Origin: Candidatus Bathyarchaeota archaeon
Lineage (GTDB): Archaea > Thermoproteota > Bathyarchaeia > TCS64
NCBI GenBank assembly: GCA_014730055.1
Contig: WJIV01000067.1
Location: forward strand, 1 to 64,000
Length of the DNA: 64,000 nt
Reading direction: 5' to 3'
Of the stretch, positions 7,150-15,546 are shown in pieces. Each line of letters starts with the position of its first letter. Positions within the stretch are counted from its first letter, which is position 1. The notes beneath the pieces are model-generated. The model saw only the letters and a program-made list of their open reading frames with translations, did not search any database and had not been told where the DNA came from. The translations under genes were made by a program, and so were the position numbers.

Positions 7150-8343
7150 GTGAATCCCCTCGATATATTTCTGTCAGCGATTAAAGGAGTATGGGAGCGG
7201 AAATTCAGGTTTTTCTTAAATCTGGTCGGTATATTAATTGGCTGCACGGCAATAACAGGCTTAATATCCATTACGATGGGATTGACAAATAACGTAAGTC
7301 AGCAACTGGATGTTTTTGGGCCAACAAATATCATCATTATACCTGGAGAAATTGTTCAAGGACAGGGGATAGTGGGAGATAAATTAGACTGGCGCGACCT
7401 TGATTATATAAGCAGAACAAGTAATATCGATTCAGCCACACCCATAATTGCAAACAAGTTTTGTGAGTATACTATACGCGGTAGACAGTTTAGAACAGAC
7501 GTATACGGTGTAACGGAGCAGTACGCGGTTATCAATAAGAACACCAAGATAGAGGAGGGTAGAAACTTTGTTAGGGGTGATGCCTCAGTTGTGATAATCG
7601 GTGCAAATATTGCACAACCTAATAATGAGGATGAGCCCATTATCGATTTGGGAGACCGTTTGAAGATTAAATCCATAGTTAAAGGTGAGGAGAAAGAGAT
7701 GACTCTCCGGGTAATTGGTATTCTTGAGGGTACTGGGGGTAGTTTTGGCTTTAACTTGGATGATAGTATCGCGTTGCCCCTAAAGACTGCTGAGCAGTTC
7801 TACGAAGTGGGTGGAAGATATGATTTTATCATTGCTGAGGCGGACAGCCTGGAGGAGGTAGATTCAGCTGTTGAAAATATTGAGGATAGGTTCGGTGATA
7901 GGATTACTGTTGTTACTTCCGAATCTGCAAGGGAGCAGGTAGGTTCCGTTCTAGGTACAATACAATCCGTTCTAAGCGGAATAGCAGGCATATCCCTCCT
8001 CGTGGCAGGTATAGGAATAATAAACACTATGACGGTAACAGTGATGGAACGTACTAAAGAGATAGGCACAATGAAAGCTATCGGGGCCCGAAGCTCTGAT
8101 ATAATGTTCCTATTCCTTAACGAGGCTGCAATTACTGGACTGGTTGGGGGATCCATTGGGGCAGTATTTGGATTTGGATTAGGTATAGCTATCGGCAGAT
8201 ATGTTGATATCTCAGTTACCCCAACAATAAGTTTGGGATTATATACGGTAGGGTTTGCATTGATTACGAGTGTTTTATCAGGCATCTACCCAGCCTGGAG
8301 GGCCTCTAATCTCGACCCTGTGGAGGCTTTAAGACGTGAGTGA
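7150..8343 (+). CDS. FtsX/MacB-type ABC transporter permease
   Basis: Membrane subunit of the cluster. The first transmembrane helix is near residues 20-45 (FFLNLVGILIGCTAITGLI). An extracytoplasmic MacB_PCD-like domain spans about residues 50-260. Three C-terminal helices follow: GISLLVAGIGIINTMTV, the conserved cytosolic loop RTKEIGTMKAIGAR and two further helices. The GTG at 7150 is preferred because it follows the exoprotein stop and has AAAGGTAAG upstream. A longer ATG start at 7099 would overlap the exoprotein gene by 40 bases. It pairs with the ATPase at 4912-5607. Role: export, or transmission of ATPase movement to the exoprotein; substrate unknown. Confidence 0.9.
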   Translation: MNPLDIFLSAIKGVWERKFRFFLNLVGILIGCTAITGLISITMGLTNNVSQQLDVFGPTNIIIIPGEIVQGQGIVGDKLDWRDLDYISRTSNIDSATPIIANKFCEYTIRGRQFRTDVYGVTEQYAVINKNTKIEEGRNFVRGDASVVIIGANIAQPNNEDEPIIDLGDRLKIKSIVKGEEKEMTLRVIGILEGTGGSFGFNLDDSIALPLKTAEQFYEVGGRYDFIIAEADSLEEVDSAVENIEDRFGDRITVVTSESAREQVGSVLGTIQSVLSGIAGISLLVAGIGIINTMTVTVMERTKEIGTMKAIGARSSDIMFLFLNEAAITGLVGGSIGAVFGFGLGIAIGRYVDISVTPTISLGLYTVGFALITSVLSGIYPAWRASNLDPVEALRRE

Positions 8344-8983
8344 AAATAAGGGAATTATTGGTCTAGTTTGGAATGTTTTAAGAAACCCTGATGAAGGTTT
8401 TGGCATGGTAAATGAGAACGATCTTATGAAAGGGATCGTGATCGAGGCAGTCATAGTGCTCTTGGCAGTGATATCAACCGTGTGGTACACGTCGAAGATC
8501 CCGATAGAAGTCTTAATACCACAACTTGTTGGGATAGATCCAGCAACTATGCCGAGCAATCTTAGACTACTATCAGGTATTGGGGTCGGCGTCAGTATTT
8601 TGCTAGGATGGATCTTATCCACATTGCTCATGCATGGTCTAAGCCATCTGTTAGGGGGTCAGGGGGGTCTCAGGAAATTTTTTGCAATCAATGGGTTAGC
8701 AGCCTCACCATTTTTAGTCAACTACTTAGCTAGGACTCTGGATGCATACCTGATTTCAAAGGGGGCTGCGATAAATTACTTCCTTCTGAACAGGGGTATT
8801 GAAAGCAGATTTTTCAAGGCGGTGCTGGATATGAACCTGCTGAATATTTTCGGTTTGTATTCATTAATCCTGGTCGTAATCGGGTTACAGGAGAACTACA
8901 AGCTAAGCAGGGGTAAAGCATTGTTAATCGCCCTCTCTCCATGGCTCTTGTACTTCGTCCTAAATTTCTTTACTTCCGGTTAA
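8336..8983 (+). CDS. Yip1-like multi-pass membrane protein
   Basis: 215-residue protein with about five hydrophobic segments (near residues 30-50, 80-105, 120-135, 165-185, 195-212) and the Yip1-domain style opening WNVLRNPDEGFGMV, where such proteins have a short amphipathic start followed by Pro before the first helix. It starts at a GTG overlapping the permease stop by 8 bases, so it belongs to the same transcript. Yip1-like proteins often accompany MacB-type ABC genes in archaea; the role in this complex is unknown. Confidence 0.7.
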   Translation: MSENKGIIGLVWNVLRNPDEGFGMVNENDLMKGIVIEAVIVLLAVISTVWYTSKIPIEVLIPQLVGIDPATMPSNLRLLSGIGVGVSILLGWILSTLLMHGLSHLLGGQGGLRKFFAINGLAASPFLVNYLARTLDAYLISKGAAINYFLLNRGIESRFFKAVLDMNLLNIFGLYSLILVVIGLQENYKLSRGKALLIALSPWLLYFVLNFFTSG

Positions 8984-8994
8984 TGACCGTAAAT

Positions 8995-9010
8995 TCTACA
9001 AGCCTGTAGA
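8995..9010. repeat. Inverted repeat TCTACA-N4-TGTAGA
   Basis: Perfect 6-base arms with a 4-base spacer, between the Yip1-like gene and the first M28 peptidase. The TCTAC/GTAGA half sites equal the core of the dyad before padR (4348-4360), although the spacing differs. It may be a second regulator site for the peptidase genes or a simple hairpin at the end of the cluster. Confidence 0.35.
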
Positions 9011-9031
9011 CAGTTATTCTTTCTGATCTAT

Positions 9032-10474
9032 ATGGAGGATTACAGTAGAATAGATAAAAGGATCTTAGGAGAGACGTATAGAAGTAGAGCGCCCCTGGAT
9101 ATAGTCACACACCTATGTGACGAGTTTGAGAGCCGCTGGCCTGGCTCAGGCCTTGATAAGGCTAGTTGTGAATATATGGCTGATGAGCTTGGGGAATACG
9201 GGCTGGAGAATGTCCACCTAGAAAAATTCTCGATTCCCGGATGGATAAGGGAGAAGAGCAGCCTAGAAGTTCTCTTCCCTAAACAGAAGCAGATTGACTG
9301 CGTTGCACTACCTATGAGCAGCGAAGGATCAGTTGAAGCTGAGTTAGTGTATCTCGGTGCCGGACCTGTTGATATCTATGATCAGAAGGCGGACGAGATA
9401 GAGGGCAAGATTGTCATGGTTAATAGCGGAAACCCTGAAGGCATGACTCGTTACCTCCATAGGAGCGAGAAATATCAGAGGAGTGTGCTCGCCGGTGCTT
9501 CTGCCTGGATATTTATGAACCACTACCCAGCATACGGACCACCCACGGGAGGAATAAGCCCCATAATTCCAGGCATCGGTATAGGCTATGAAGATGGGAG
9601 ATATCTAGCCAGGCTCCTGGAGAAATACGGAAGCGTTAAGGTCAAGCTAGAGACTTGGTGCAGGAATAAAGAAGTCGATACCTGGAACGTTGTCGGAGAC
9701 CTACCTGGTAATACGGACTCTGATGAATGGTTAGTTTATGGAGCACACTATGAGGGACACGATATTAGTGTAGGGGCGCTGGATGATGCAACAGGTGCAG
9801 CCTGTGTAATGGAGATAGCACGAATATTATCGGGCGAAAGAGAAAACCTAGATAGAAGCATTCGATTCATTCTTTTCGGAGCGGAAGAGATCGGCCTATA
9901 TGGCAGTAGAGCATACGTGGAGCAACATCCAGACTTCATAAGCAAAATACGCTTCATGCTAAACTTCGACGCGGCTGGTAGAGCGGGAAGACAAGGATTC
10001 TGTATCCACGGGTGGCCTGAATTAATGAAATTCTTCAAGCCAATAAGAGAGGCAATAGGGGTGGATATCCCGTTATGGAGCAGTGTAAGTCCCTATAGTG
10101 ACCATTGGCCATTCCTTCTAGAGGGCGTTCCAACAGCCACCATGGGAGACCCAGAAGAGGCAAAAAGAAGGGCAGGTCGAGGTTTCGGGCACACAAAGTA
10201 CGACACAGTTGATAAGGCCGATCTGAGAGCTATGAGAGAATGCATTGGTAACGCCGCTATCGCCGCCTTAAGGATAATAAATGCTGATAGCTGGCCTTTC
10301 GAGCACCGAAGCAAGGAAGAAATAGACAAGCTTGTTGAAGCCCAAGGATACGAGCACACAGTTAGGCTTGGCAAGAGGCTTAAGGAATATCTCGAATCAC
10401 ATAAAGATGAACTTAGACCAGAGACCCTTGTTTATCTCGAGAGGCTAAAGGGAAGTTGGGAAGAAGTCATCTAA
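9032..10474 (+). CDS. M28 family zinc peptidase (first of two tandem copies)
   Basis: 480-residue metallopeptidase of family M28 (aminopeptidase type). An inserted PA-like domain lies around residues 75-210 (DEIEGKIVMV), splitting the N-terminal part from the catalytic region. Zinc and catalytic residues are in place: H239 (GAHYEGHD), bridging D251 (ALDDATG), E285/E286 (GAEEIGLYGS), D313 (NFDAAG) and H387 (GFGHTKYDTVDK). No signal peptide is seen, so it is probably cytosolic and acts on imported peptides. It is clearly paralogous to the next gene over its whole length, including a shared stretch FMNHYPAYGPPTGGI. Substrate specificity is not predictable. Confidence 0.93.
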   Translation: MEDYSRIDKRILGETYRSRAPLDIVTHLCDEFESRWPGSGLDKASCEYMADELGEYGLENVHLEKFSIPGWIREKSSLEVLFPKQKQIDCVALPMSSEGSVEAELVYLGAGPVDIYDQKADEIEGKIVMVNSGNPEGMTRYLHRSEKYQRSVLAGASAWIFMNHYPAYGPPTGGISPIIPGIGIGYEDGRYLARLLEKYGSVKVKLETWCRNKEVDTWNVVGDLPGNTDSDEWLVYGAHYEGHDISVGALDDATGAACVMEIARILSGERENLDRSIRFILFGAEEIGLYGSRAYVEQHPDFISKIRFMLNFDAAGRAGRQGFCIHGWPELMKFFKPIREAIGVDIPLWSSVSPYSDHWPFLLEGVPTATMGDPEEAKRRAGRGFGHTKYDTVDKADLRAMRECIGNAAIAALRIINADSWPFEHRSKEEIDKLVEAQGYEHTVRLGKRLKEYLESHKDELRPETLVYLERLKGSWEEVI

Positions 10475-10527
10475 CCCCTCTTCTAATGGTTTTATATTCT
10501 AAACGGTAATGTATAGCTGGTGTCTAA

Positions 10528-11955
10528 ATGAATCCATATTTGGATGTAGATAAGAAAATAATGGCCGAGATTTACACTGGATCAGAGCCAATGGATAACC
10601 TGGAAGTCATGTGCGACGTCCATGGCAGCAGATTCCCTGGAACACCTGGAGATAAGGGAAGCGTAGATTACATGGTGAAAAAGTTTGAGGAGTATGGTTG
10701 TGAGAACGTGCACCATGAAAAATTCACCATACCTGGATGGACCCGAGGGCCAGCGAGCCTAGAGGTAACCAGCCCAATCAAGAAAAGCTTTGATGTAATC
10801 AGCCTGCCCCACAGCGTTGGTGATGAGGTTGAAGGGGAGCTTATATTCATTGGACCAGGGGCCATTGAAGTATATGAAGAGAAAAAAGACGAGATAGATG
10901 GAAAAATCGTAATGGTGACAAGCGCTAATCCGCCAGGAATGAAAAGGTTCCTTCATAGAAGCGAGAAATTCATGCGCAGCGTGATGGCTGGAGCAAAAGG
11001 CTGGATATTCATGAACCATTATCCAGCATACGGACCACCTACGGGAGGGATCAACCCAGTTATCCCAGCCATAGGATTAGCTCACGAAGATGGTGCATTC
11101 CTTACTAGACTGCTTGATAGGGAAGAAGAGGTTACTGTTAGAATAAAGACCACGGACAAGAACCACAACGTAGATACATACAACGTTATTGCAGACGTTG
11201 TACCAGAAAAGCCTGTAGATGATGAGTATATTGTAGTTGGGAGTCACTATGACGGACACGACATAAGTCAGGGTGCGGTAGATCCTGCTAGTGGAGCGGT
11301 CACAGTTATGGAGATAAGCCGCAACCTGAATCTTGTAAAAGACAAGCTCAAGAGAAGAGTACGTTGCATGTGCTTCGGGGCTGAAGAAATCGGTCTATAT
11401 GGAAGTTACGCGTACGCTGACCGTCATGAAGATGAGTTAGATAAATGCAGATTCATGCTTAACTTAGACAGCGCTGGAAATGAGGGTGTAAAAGGAATTG
11501 TATTCCACGATTTCCCTGAGCTAGAACCCCTTGCTGAGAAATACGCTGAGGAAATGAAGGTAGAATTCCCAGTCCAACAGAAGGTAAGTCCCTATAGCGA
11601 TCATTGGCCATTCTTCCTGAAATCAGTTCCATGTGGGAGTCACGGAGGTGACCCTACCGAAGTAAGAACCGGAAGAGGTTATGGGCATACCAAATATGAC
11701 ACAGTTGATAAAGTTGACCTCAAGTACCTGAGACTAGCTGCCGCAAACTATACCAGATTCCTATTCCGAGTAGCAAATGAAGAAGACTGGAACCCCAAAC
11801 GGAAAACAGAAGAAGAGATTGAAGAATTCATCAAAGAACAGGGATATGACAGGACAATTAAACTCGCTGATGAGATGAGAGAGTATATTAAGGAGAATTT
11901 CAAGGAAATTCACCCAGAGACCAAAGAGTGGTTAGAACGAGGCGGAGCTTGGTAG
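10528..11955 (+). CDS. M28 family zinc peptidase (second tandem copy)
   Basis: 475-residue paralogue of the preceding gene with the same architecture and the same metal ligands: GSHYDGHD, the bridging Asp in AVDPASG, the Glu pair in FGAEEIGLYGS, LNLDSAG and GYGHTKYDTVDK. The position after the bridging Asp is Pro rather than Asp. No signal peptide. It has its own likely promoter, TTTTATATTC near 10489-10498, so the copies may be expressed separately. The arrangement suggests local duplication followed by divergence, with different peptide preferences; that last point is inference. Confidence 0.93.
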   Translation: MNPYLDVDKKIMAEIYTGSEPMDNLEVMCDVHGSRFPGTPGDKGSVDYMVKKFEEYGCENVHHEKFTIPGWTRGPASLEVTSPIKKSFDVISLPHSVGDEVEGELIFIGPGAIEVYEEKKDEIDGKIVMVTSANPPGMKRFLHRSEKFMRSVMAGAKGWIFMNHYPAYGPPTGGINPVIPAIGLAHEDGAFLTRLLDREEEVTVRIKTTDKNHNVDTYNVIADVVPEKPVDDEYIVVGSHYDGHDISQGAVDPASGAVTVMEISRNLNLVKDKLKRRVRCMCFGAEEIGLYGSYAYADRHEDELDKCRFMLNLDSAGNEGVKGIVFHDFPELEPLAEKYAEEMKVEFPVQQKVSPYSDHWPFFLKSVPCGSHGGDPTEVRTGRGYGHTKYDTVDKVDLKYLRLAAANYTRFLFRVANEEDWNPKRKTEEEIEEFIKEQGYDRTIKLADEMREYIKENFKEIHPETKEWLERGGAW

Positions 11956-11978
11956 TCAATATCACATGAATAAAATAC

Positions 11979-11985
11979 TTTTTTT
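11979..11985 (+). terminator. Poly-T terminator after the second M28 gene
   Basis: Run of seven T on the coding strand 24 bases after the stop, in an AT-rich spacer; a second T7 run lies at 12007-12013. Such runs are sufficient for archaeal intrinsic termination. Confidence 0.45.
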
Positions 11986-12044
11986 CTCTATATTACCCAC
12001 CAATAATTTTTTTAATATCTGCACACCGTTGGTTTAAGGATTTA

Positions 12045-12647
12045 ATGGTAGCTTACTCCACACTCGTTTATCTATTCTCTGACAGGTATGTTGATAAAGC
12101 AAGATTCCAAGGTGAAGAGGTTCCCTGTAAAGGTAATAAAGTGAAACAAGACGAATTAGCAGTAAAGCTTGTAGCAGCATCCATATCATGGTTAAACGAG
12201 AATAATAACCTAAAACTTGATATCGGAAAAAGGAGCAAAATGCTTGGTTTGAGAAAGATAGATACAGTAATCATCAATAAAATAGGAACGCCAGGACTAC
12301 CATCATCAAGTTTAGAGAGTGTACTGTGGGATAAGGCAAAGAAAAACGACAATCTGTTCGATCTCACATCACGTATTATTGGCAGATCTAAAAGAAATAA
12401 CCCAGAATCGGTAATCATCAACATAGTAAAAGATCACTTGGCTGATGAAGGTTATTTAGAAAAAAAGAAGAAGATGCTTCTCTTAACTGAATATATTCCA
12501 GATTGTAATAGAATAAGTGAACTGGAAGATTCCCTTGAAGAAATACCAGAAATATATTCCTCAATTAAAAATAATAACTTATACAAAAAAATTATTGGTG
12601 ACATAAATTCAGGCATTAAAAACATGACTCAAGTTGATGTAGATTAA
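12045..12647 (+). CDS. Hypothetical protein, AT-rich
   Basis: 200-residue protein that I do not recognise. It is rich in Lys, Asn and Ile and more AT-biased than its neighbours, with no signal peptide or membrane helix. Residues 125-160 (SVIINIVKDHLADEGYLEKK) look like a helix-turn-helix followed by a wing, and residues 60-100 are also helical, so a winged-helix-like regulator or adaptor is possible. AAGGA lies 4 bases before the ATG. The gene stands alone between the peptidases and eS1. Base composition suggests a recent or fast-evolving gene. Confidence 0.6.
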   Translation: MVAYSTLVYLFSDRYVDKARFQGEEVPCKGNKVKQDELAVKLVAASISWLNENNNLKLDIGKRSKMLGLRKIDTVIINKIGTPGLPSSSLESVLWDKAKKNDNLFDLTSRIIGRSKRNNPESVIINIVKDHLADEGYLEKKKKMLLLTEYIPDCNRISELEDSLEEIPEIYSSIKNNNLYKKIIGDINSGIKNMTQVDVD

Positions 12648-12814
12648 TTTCCATCAACAAGCAAATAATTATCCCCACAGCTATCATGGCAATAATCGTC
12701 ATATAAAATCCAAAATACAAATAAAGCATAATTGGCTGTAAATTAAACTGTAAACATGTTTTGAAGGTATAAATCTATCTAAAATGGGGTACATTTGGCA
12801 ATTTCTTTCAAAAC

Positions 12815-12823
12815 CTATATATG
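12815..12823 (+). promoter_or_regulatory. TATA box of the eS1 gene
   Basis: CTATATATG, centred near 12819. Transcription should begin about 26 bases downstream, near 12845. That makes the in-frame ATGs at 12821-12826, which lie in the TATA box itself, unusable as starts and supports the GTG at 12869, which has AGGAG at 12854-12858. Confidence 0.6.
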
Positions 12824-12868
12824 ATGGCGCTGTATTGCTTGAACACTGAAATTAGGAGAATAAACAGC

Positions 12869-13447
12869 GTGTCTAGGGCAGTAAGAGACAAATGGCGCCG
12901 CAAAGAATGGTACGATATCATCCTACCCAGATACTTTGGTGAAACAAAGGTAGGTGAGACCCCAAGTGATGACCCAGATAAGGTAATGGGTCGAGTCTTC
13001 GAGACAACCCTCGCCGCAATAACGGGGGATTTTAGTCAAGAATATATCAAGATGTATTTCCAGGTCAACGAAATAGAGGGACATGTAGCGAGGACAGTAT
13101 TCAAGGGTCACGAGTACCTGCGAGACTACCTTCGAAGCCTCGTGCGCCGAAGGAGCACAAAGATCGACGGGTTATTCAGAGTTCAAACACCCGATGGTTA
13201 CCGTGTTAAGGTAGTCGTAACAGCGATGACTCAGACCAGGATACAGACAAGTAAAGAACTGAAGATCCGTAGGATAATGGAGAACATAGTAAAAGAAAAA
13301 GCTGAGACATTAACCTTTGACCAGCTAGCACATGAGATGGTGTTAGGTAAATTGGCTTCTGACGTATATAACGAAGCAAAGAACATCACAGCTCTGAGAC
13401 ACGTAGGCGTGAGGAAGAGCGAGCTACTTGAGATACCAGAAGAGTAG
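12869..13447 (+). CDS. rps3ae: Ribosomal protein eS1 (S3Ae)
   Basis: Small-subunit ribosomal protein at the platform near the mRNA exit, 192 residues from the GTG chosen here. Family sequence is clear: SRAVRDKWRRKEWY at the start, GRVFETTLAAITGDF, KGHEYLRDYLRSLVRRR (split across adjacent residues), then RVKVVVTAMT and RRIMENIVKEKA. Sixteen extra N-terminal residues would come from ATGs that lie inside the TATA box and do not resemble the family, so they are excluded. The gene is monocistronic. Confidence 0.95.
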   Translation: MSRAVRDKWRRKEWYDIILPRYFGETKVGETPSDDPDKVMGRVFETTLAAITGDFSQEYIKMYFQVNEIEGHVARTVFKGHEYLRDYLRSLVRRRSTKIDGLFRVQTPDGYRVKVVVTAMTQTRIQTSKELKIRRIMENIVKEKAETLTFDQLAHEMVLGKLASDVYNEAKNITALRHVGVRKSELLEIPEE

Positions 13448-13578
13448 CCTAAGTTTTATTATCAAAATATTTCCAATTTAACTTGTTTATACTTTCAGTC
13501 TTAAAATTAAGTTAATTTCTTAATCTTATTCTGCAAAGTTGAAATCGAATAAATACGATGTACTGTATTATTTAGTAT

Positions 13579-14181
13579 ATGGATCCCAGAACTAGAGTTG
13601 CAATAGAAGCAGCGCGACTAATGTATCATGGTCGGGCAAAAGAATACATTGATGCTAAAGAACAGGCAGCTGCTAGCTTGGGTGTTAACACCATGCCAAG
13701 TAATTTCGAAGTGGCCATCGAGTTGGATAGGTACGCTCAGGAGGTCGAGGGATCTGAAAGATACCAAAGGCTCATTGAGATGAGGAAGGCTGCATTAAAG
13801 ACTATGAGATTAATTGGAAAATTTGACCCTCGGCTCACTGGTAGTGTCTGGAGGGGAACAGTTCGAGAGAGCAGTGACATAGATATTATCGTTTTCCATG
13901 ATGATCCTCAAGAAATTAGGGACAAAATAAGAACCACTTATGAAATTGATGAAATGGAAACTGAGGTTTTTCAAAAGAACGGCCTTCCATGTAGCTCCAC
14001 TCACATTCGAATCCAGGTAGATAAATACCCGCTTGAAATAGTAGTTCGCCCTTTAGCGGAGAAAGAACTCGAACGCTGCGAGATATATGGTGACATTAAG
14101 AGAGGGATTACCCTGCACGAGTTAGAAAAACTTATCATATCAGACCCCCTCCGCAGATTCATACCAAGGAGAAGAGTATAA
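13579..14181 (+). CDS. Nucleotidyltransferase-fold protein
   Basis: 200-residue protein of the DNA polymerase beta-like nucleotidyltransferase superfamily. The active-site motif is TGSVWRGTVRESSDIDIIVF (about residues 87-106), with the G-S and two Asp of the D-x-D pair. A third acidic residue is likely in the PLEIVVR strand (about 153-159). A helical N-terminal region with EAARLMYHGRAKEYIDAKEQAA precedes it, a layout found in archaeal proteins of unknown substrate. It ends exactly where the GlmM gene starts, so it is the first gene of an amino-sugar operon and may modify a nucleotide, sugar nucleotide or RNA. Confidence 0.8.
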   Translation: MDPRTRVAIEAARLMYHGRAKEYIDAKEQAAASLGVNTMPSNFEVAIELDRYAQEVEGSERYQRLIEMRKAALKTMRLIGKFDPRLTGSVWRGTVRESSDIDIIVFHDDPQEIRDKIRTTYEIDEMETEVFQKNGLPCSSTHIRIQVDKYPLEIVVRPLAEKELERCEIYGDIKRGITLHELEKLIISDPLRRFIPRRRV

Positions 14182-15546
14182 TTGAAGCCAAAATTGTTCG
14201 GAAGTTCCGGGATAAGAGGAGTAGTAAACAAGGAGATAACACCTACCCTCGCCCACAGGGTAGGCACAGCCTTAGCGACCATCCACAAGGGCGGTACAAT
14301 AATTGTAGGCAGAGACGCAAGAGTTTCAGGGCCAATGATCGAGGGAGCCCTTTTTTCAGGACTTTCCTCCGCAGGAGCGGACATTTACTCAATAGGGCTT
14401 GTGCCCACACCCATAACAGCATGGACTGTAAGAAATCTAGACGCAAATGCTGGAATTGAAGTGACCGCAAGCCACAATCCACCAGAATATAACGGTCTAA
14501 AGATCTTCAATGAGAAAGGTATGAGCCTGACAGAGAAAGAGCAACTGGATATAGAGGATATTCTGGAAAATTGTCTTTATCAGCTTAGTGAGTGGGATGG
14601 GGTAGGAATTCTAGAACCGCTATATCCGTTAGATCAATATACTGAGGAACTGATCTTATCAATTGAATTGGAAATTGAGGAAAGCATCGCATTTGATCTA
14701 TTCAATGGGGCGACTTGCACTGTCGTTCAATCGATAATGGATGAATTTTCAATACAAGCTGAATTTATAAATGGCATCCCGGATGGAACATTTCCATCAG
14801 GCAACCCAGAACCTGATGAAAATTCCCTACTTAGAATTGGCAAGTTTATGAAAGCAAGAGACATCGATATCGGTTTCGGATTTGACGGTGACGGAGACCG
14901 TATGATGCCTATCGACAGCTCGGGTCATATGGTCAGTCCTGACAGAGCATTGGCTTCATTTGCCGCCTATCTGGTTGAAAAAAACCAAGGTGGAACCGTC
15001 GTAACTCATGTTGGCACAAGTATGAACGTTGATGAGATGGTTGAGAGTGAAGGGGGTAAGGTTATTAGAACCCCAGTCGGGGACTCTTATATTACTGAAA
15101 CCATGGCGGAAAGTAAAGCAATATTTGGGGGTGAACCAGTTGGTGCCTGGGTTCATCCTGATATACATATGTGCCCGGATGGTATACTTTCCGCGTTAAA
15201 ACTCCTAGAAGCAATTAAGGATATGGAGATGAGTCTTGGAGAGTTCGTAAACCGTGCACCCGCTTACCCAATAAACAGAGAAAAAGTAGTCTGCCCAAAC
15301 GAGAAAAAGATACCCATATTGAGTAAAATTAAGTCGGGATATCAGGATACCTTCAATAATATAAAAACAATTACTACTATAGATGGGGTAAGACTTGAGC
15401 TTGAGGAAGGATGGATACTAATTCGCACCTCGGGCACAGAGCCCCTCATAAGAATAACAGTAGAGGCTAAGACTGATCAGATGGTGAAGGAATATACAGA
15501 AAAAGGTATCAGCCTCATCAAAAAATCATTTAGGGATATAAGATGA
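14182..15546 (+). CDS. glmM: Phosphoglucosamine mutase (phosphohexomutase family)
   Basis: 454-residue alpha-D-phosphohexomutase, interconverting the 6- and 1-phosphates of glucosamine (or mannose/glucose). Phosphoserine loop VTASHNPPEYNG with S97, magnesium loop DGDGDR (D235, D237, D239), sugar-binding GGEPVGAW, and the C-terminal phosphate-binding RTSGTEPLIRI. The TTG start follows the previous stop directly, with GGAG in the end of the upstream gene. It overlaps the GlmU-like gene by 4 bases, which favours glucosamine-phosphate as substrate and UDP-GlcNAc synthesis as pathway. Confidence 0.92.
   Translation: MKPKLFGSSGIRGVVNKEITPTLAHRVGTALATIHKGGTIIVGRDARVSGPMIEGALFSGLSSAGADIYSIGLVPTPITAWTVRNLDANAGIEVTASHNPPEYNGLKIFNEKGMSLTEKEQLDIEDILENCLYQLSEWDGVGILEPLYPLDQYTEELILSIELEIEESIAFDLFNGATCTVVQSIMDEFSIQAEFINGIPDGTFPSGNPEPDENSLLRIGKFMKARDIDIGFGFDGDGDRMMPIDSSGHMVSPDRALASFAAYLVEKNQGGTVVTHVGTSMNVDEMVESEGGKVIRTPVGDSYITETMAESKAIFGGEPVGAWVHPDIHMCPDGILSALKLLEAIKDMEMSLGEFVNRAPAYPINREKVVCPNEKKIPILSKIKSGYQDTFNNIKTITTIDGVRLELEEGWILIRTSGTEPLIRITVEAKTDQMVKEYTEKGISLIKKSFRDIR

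Noticed and set aside
12821..12868. Longer eS1 N terminus from ATG 12821
   Set aside because: The ATG lies inside the TATA box and the extra residues are not in the family.
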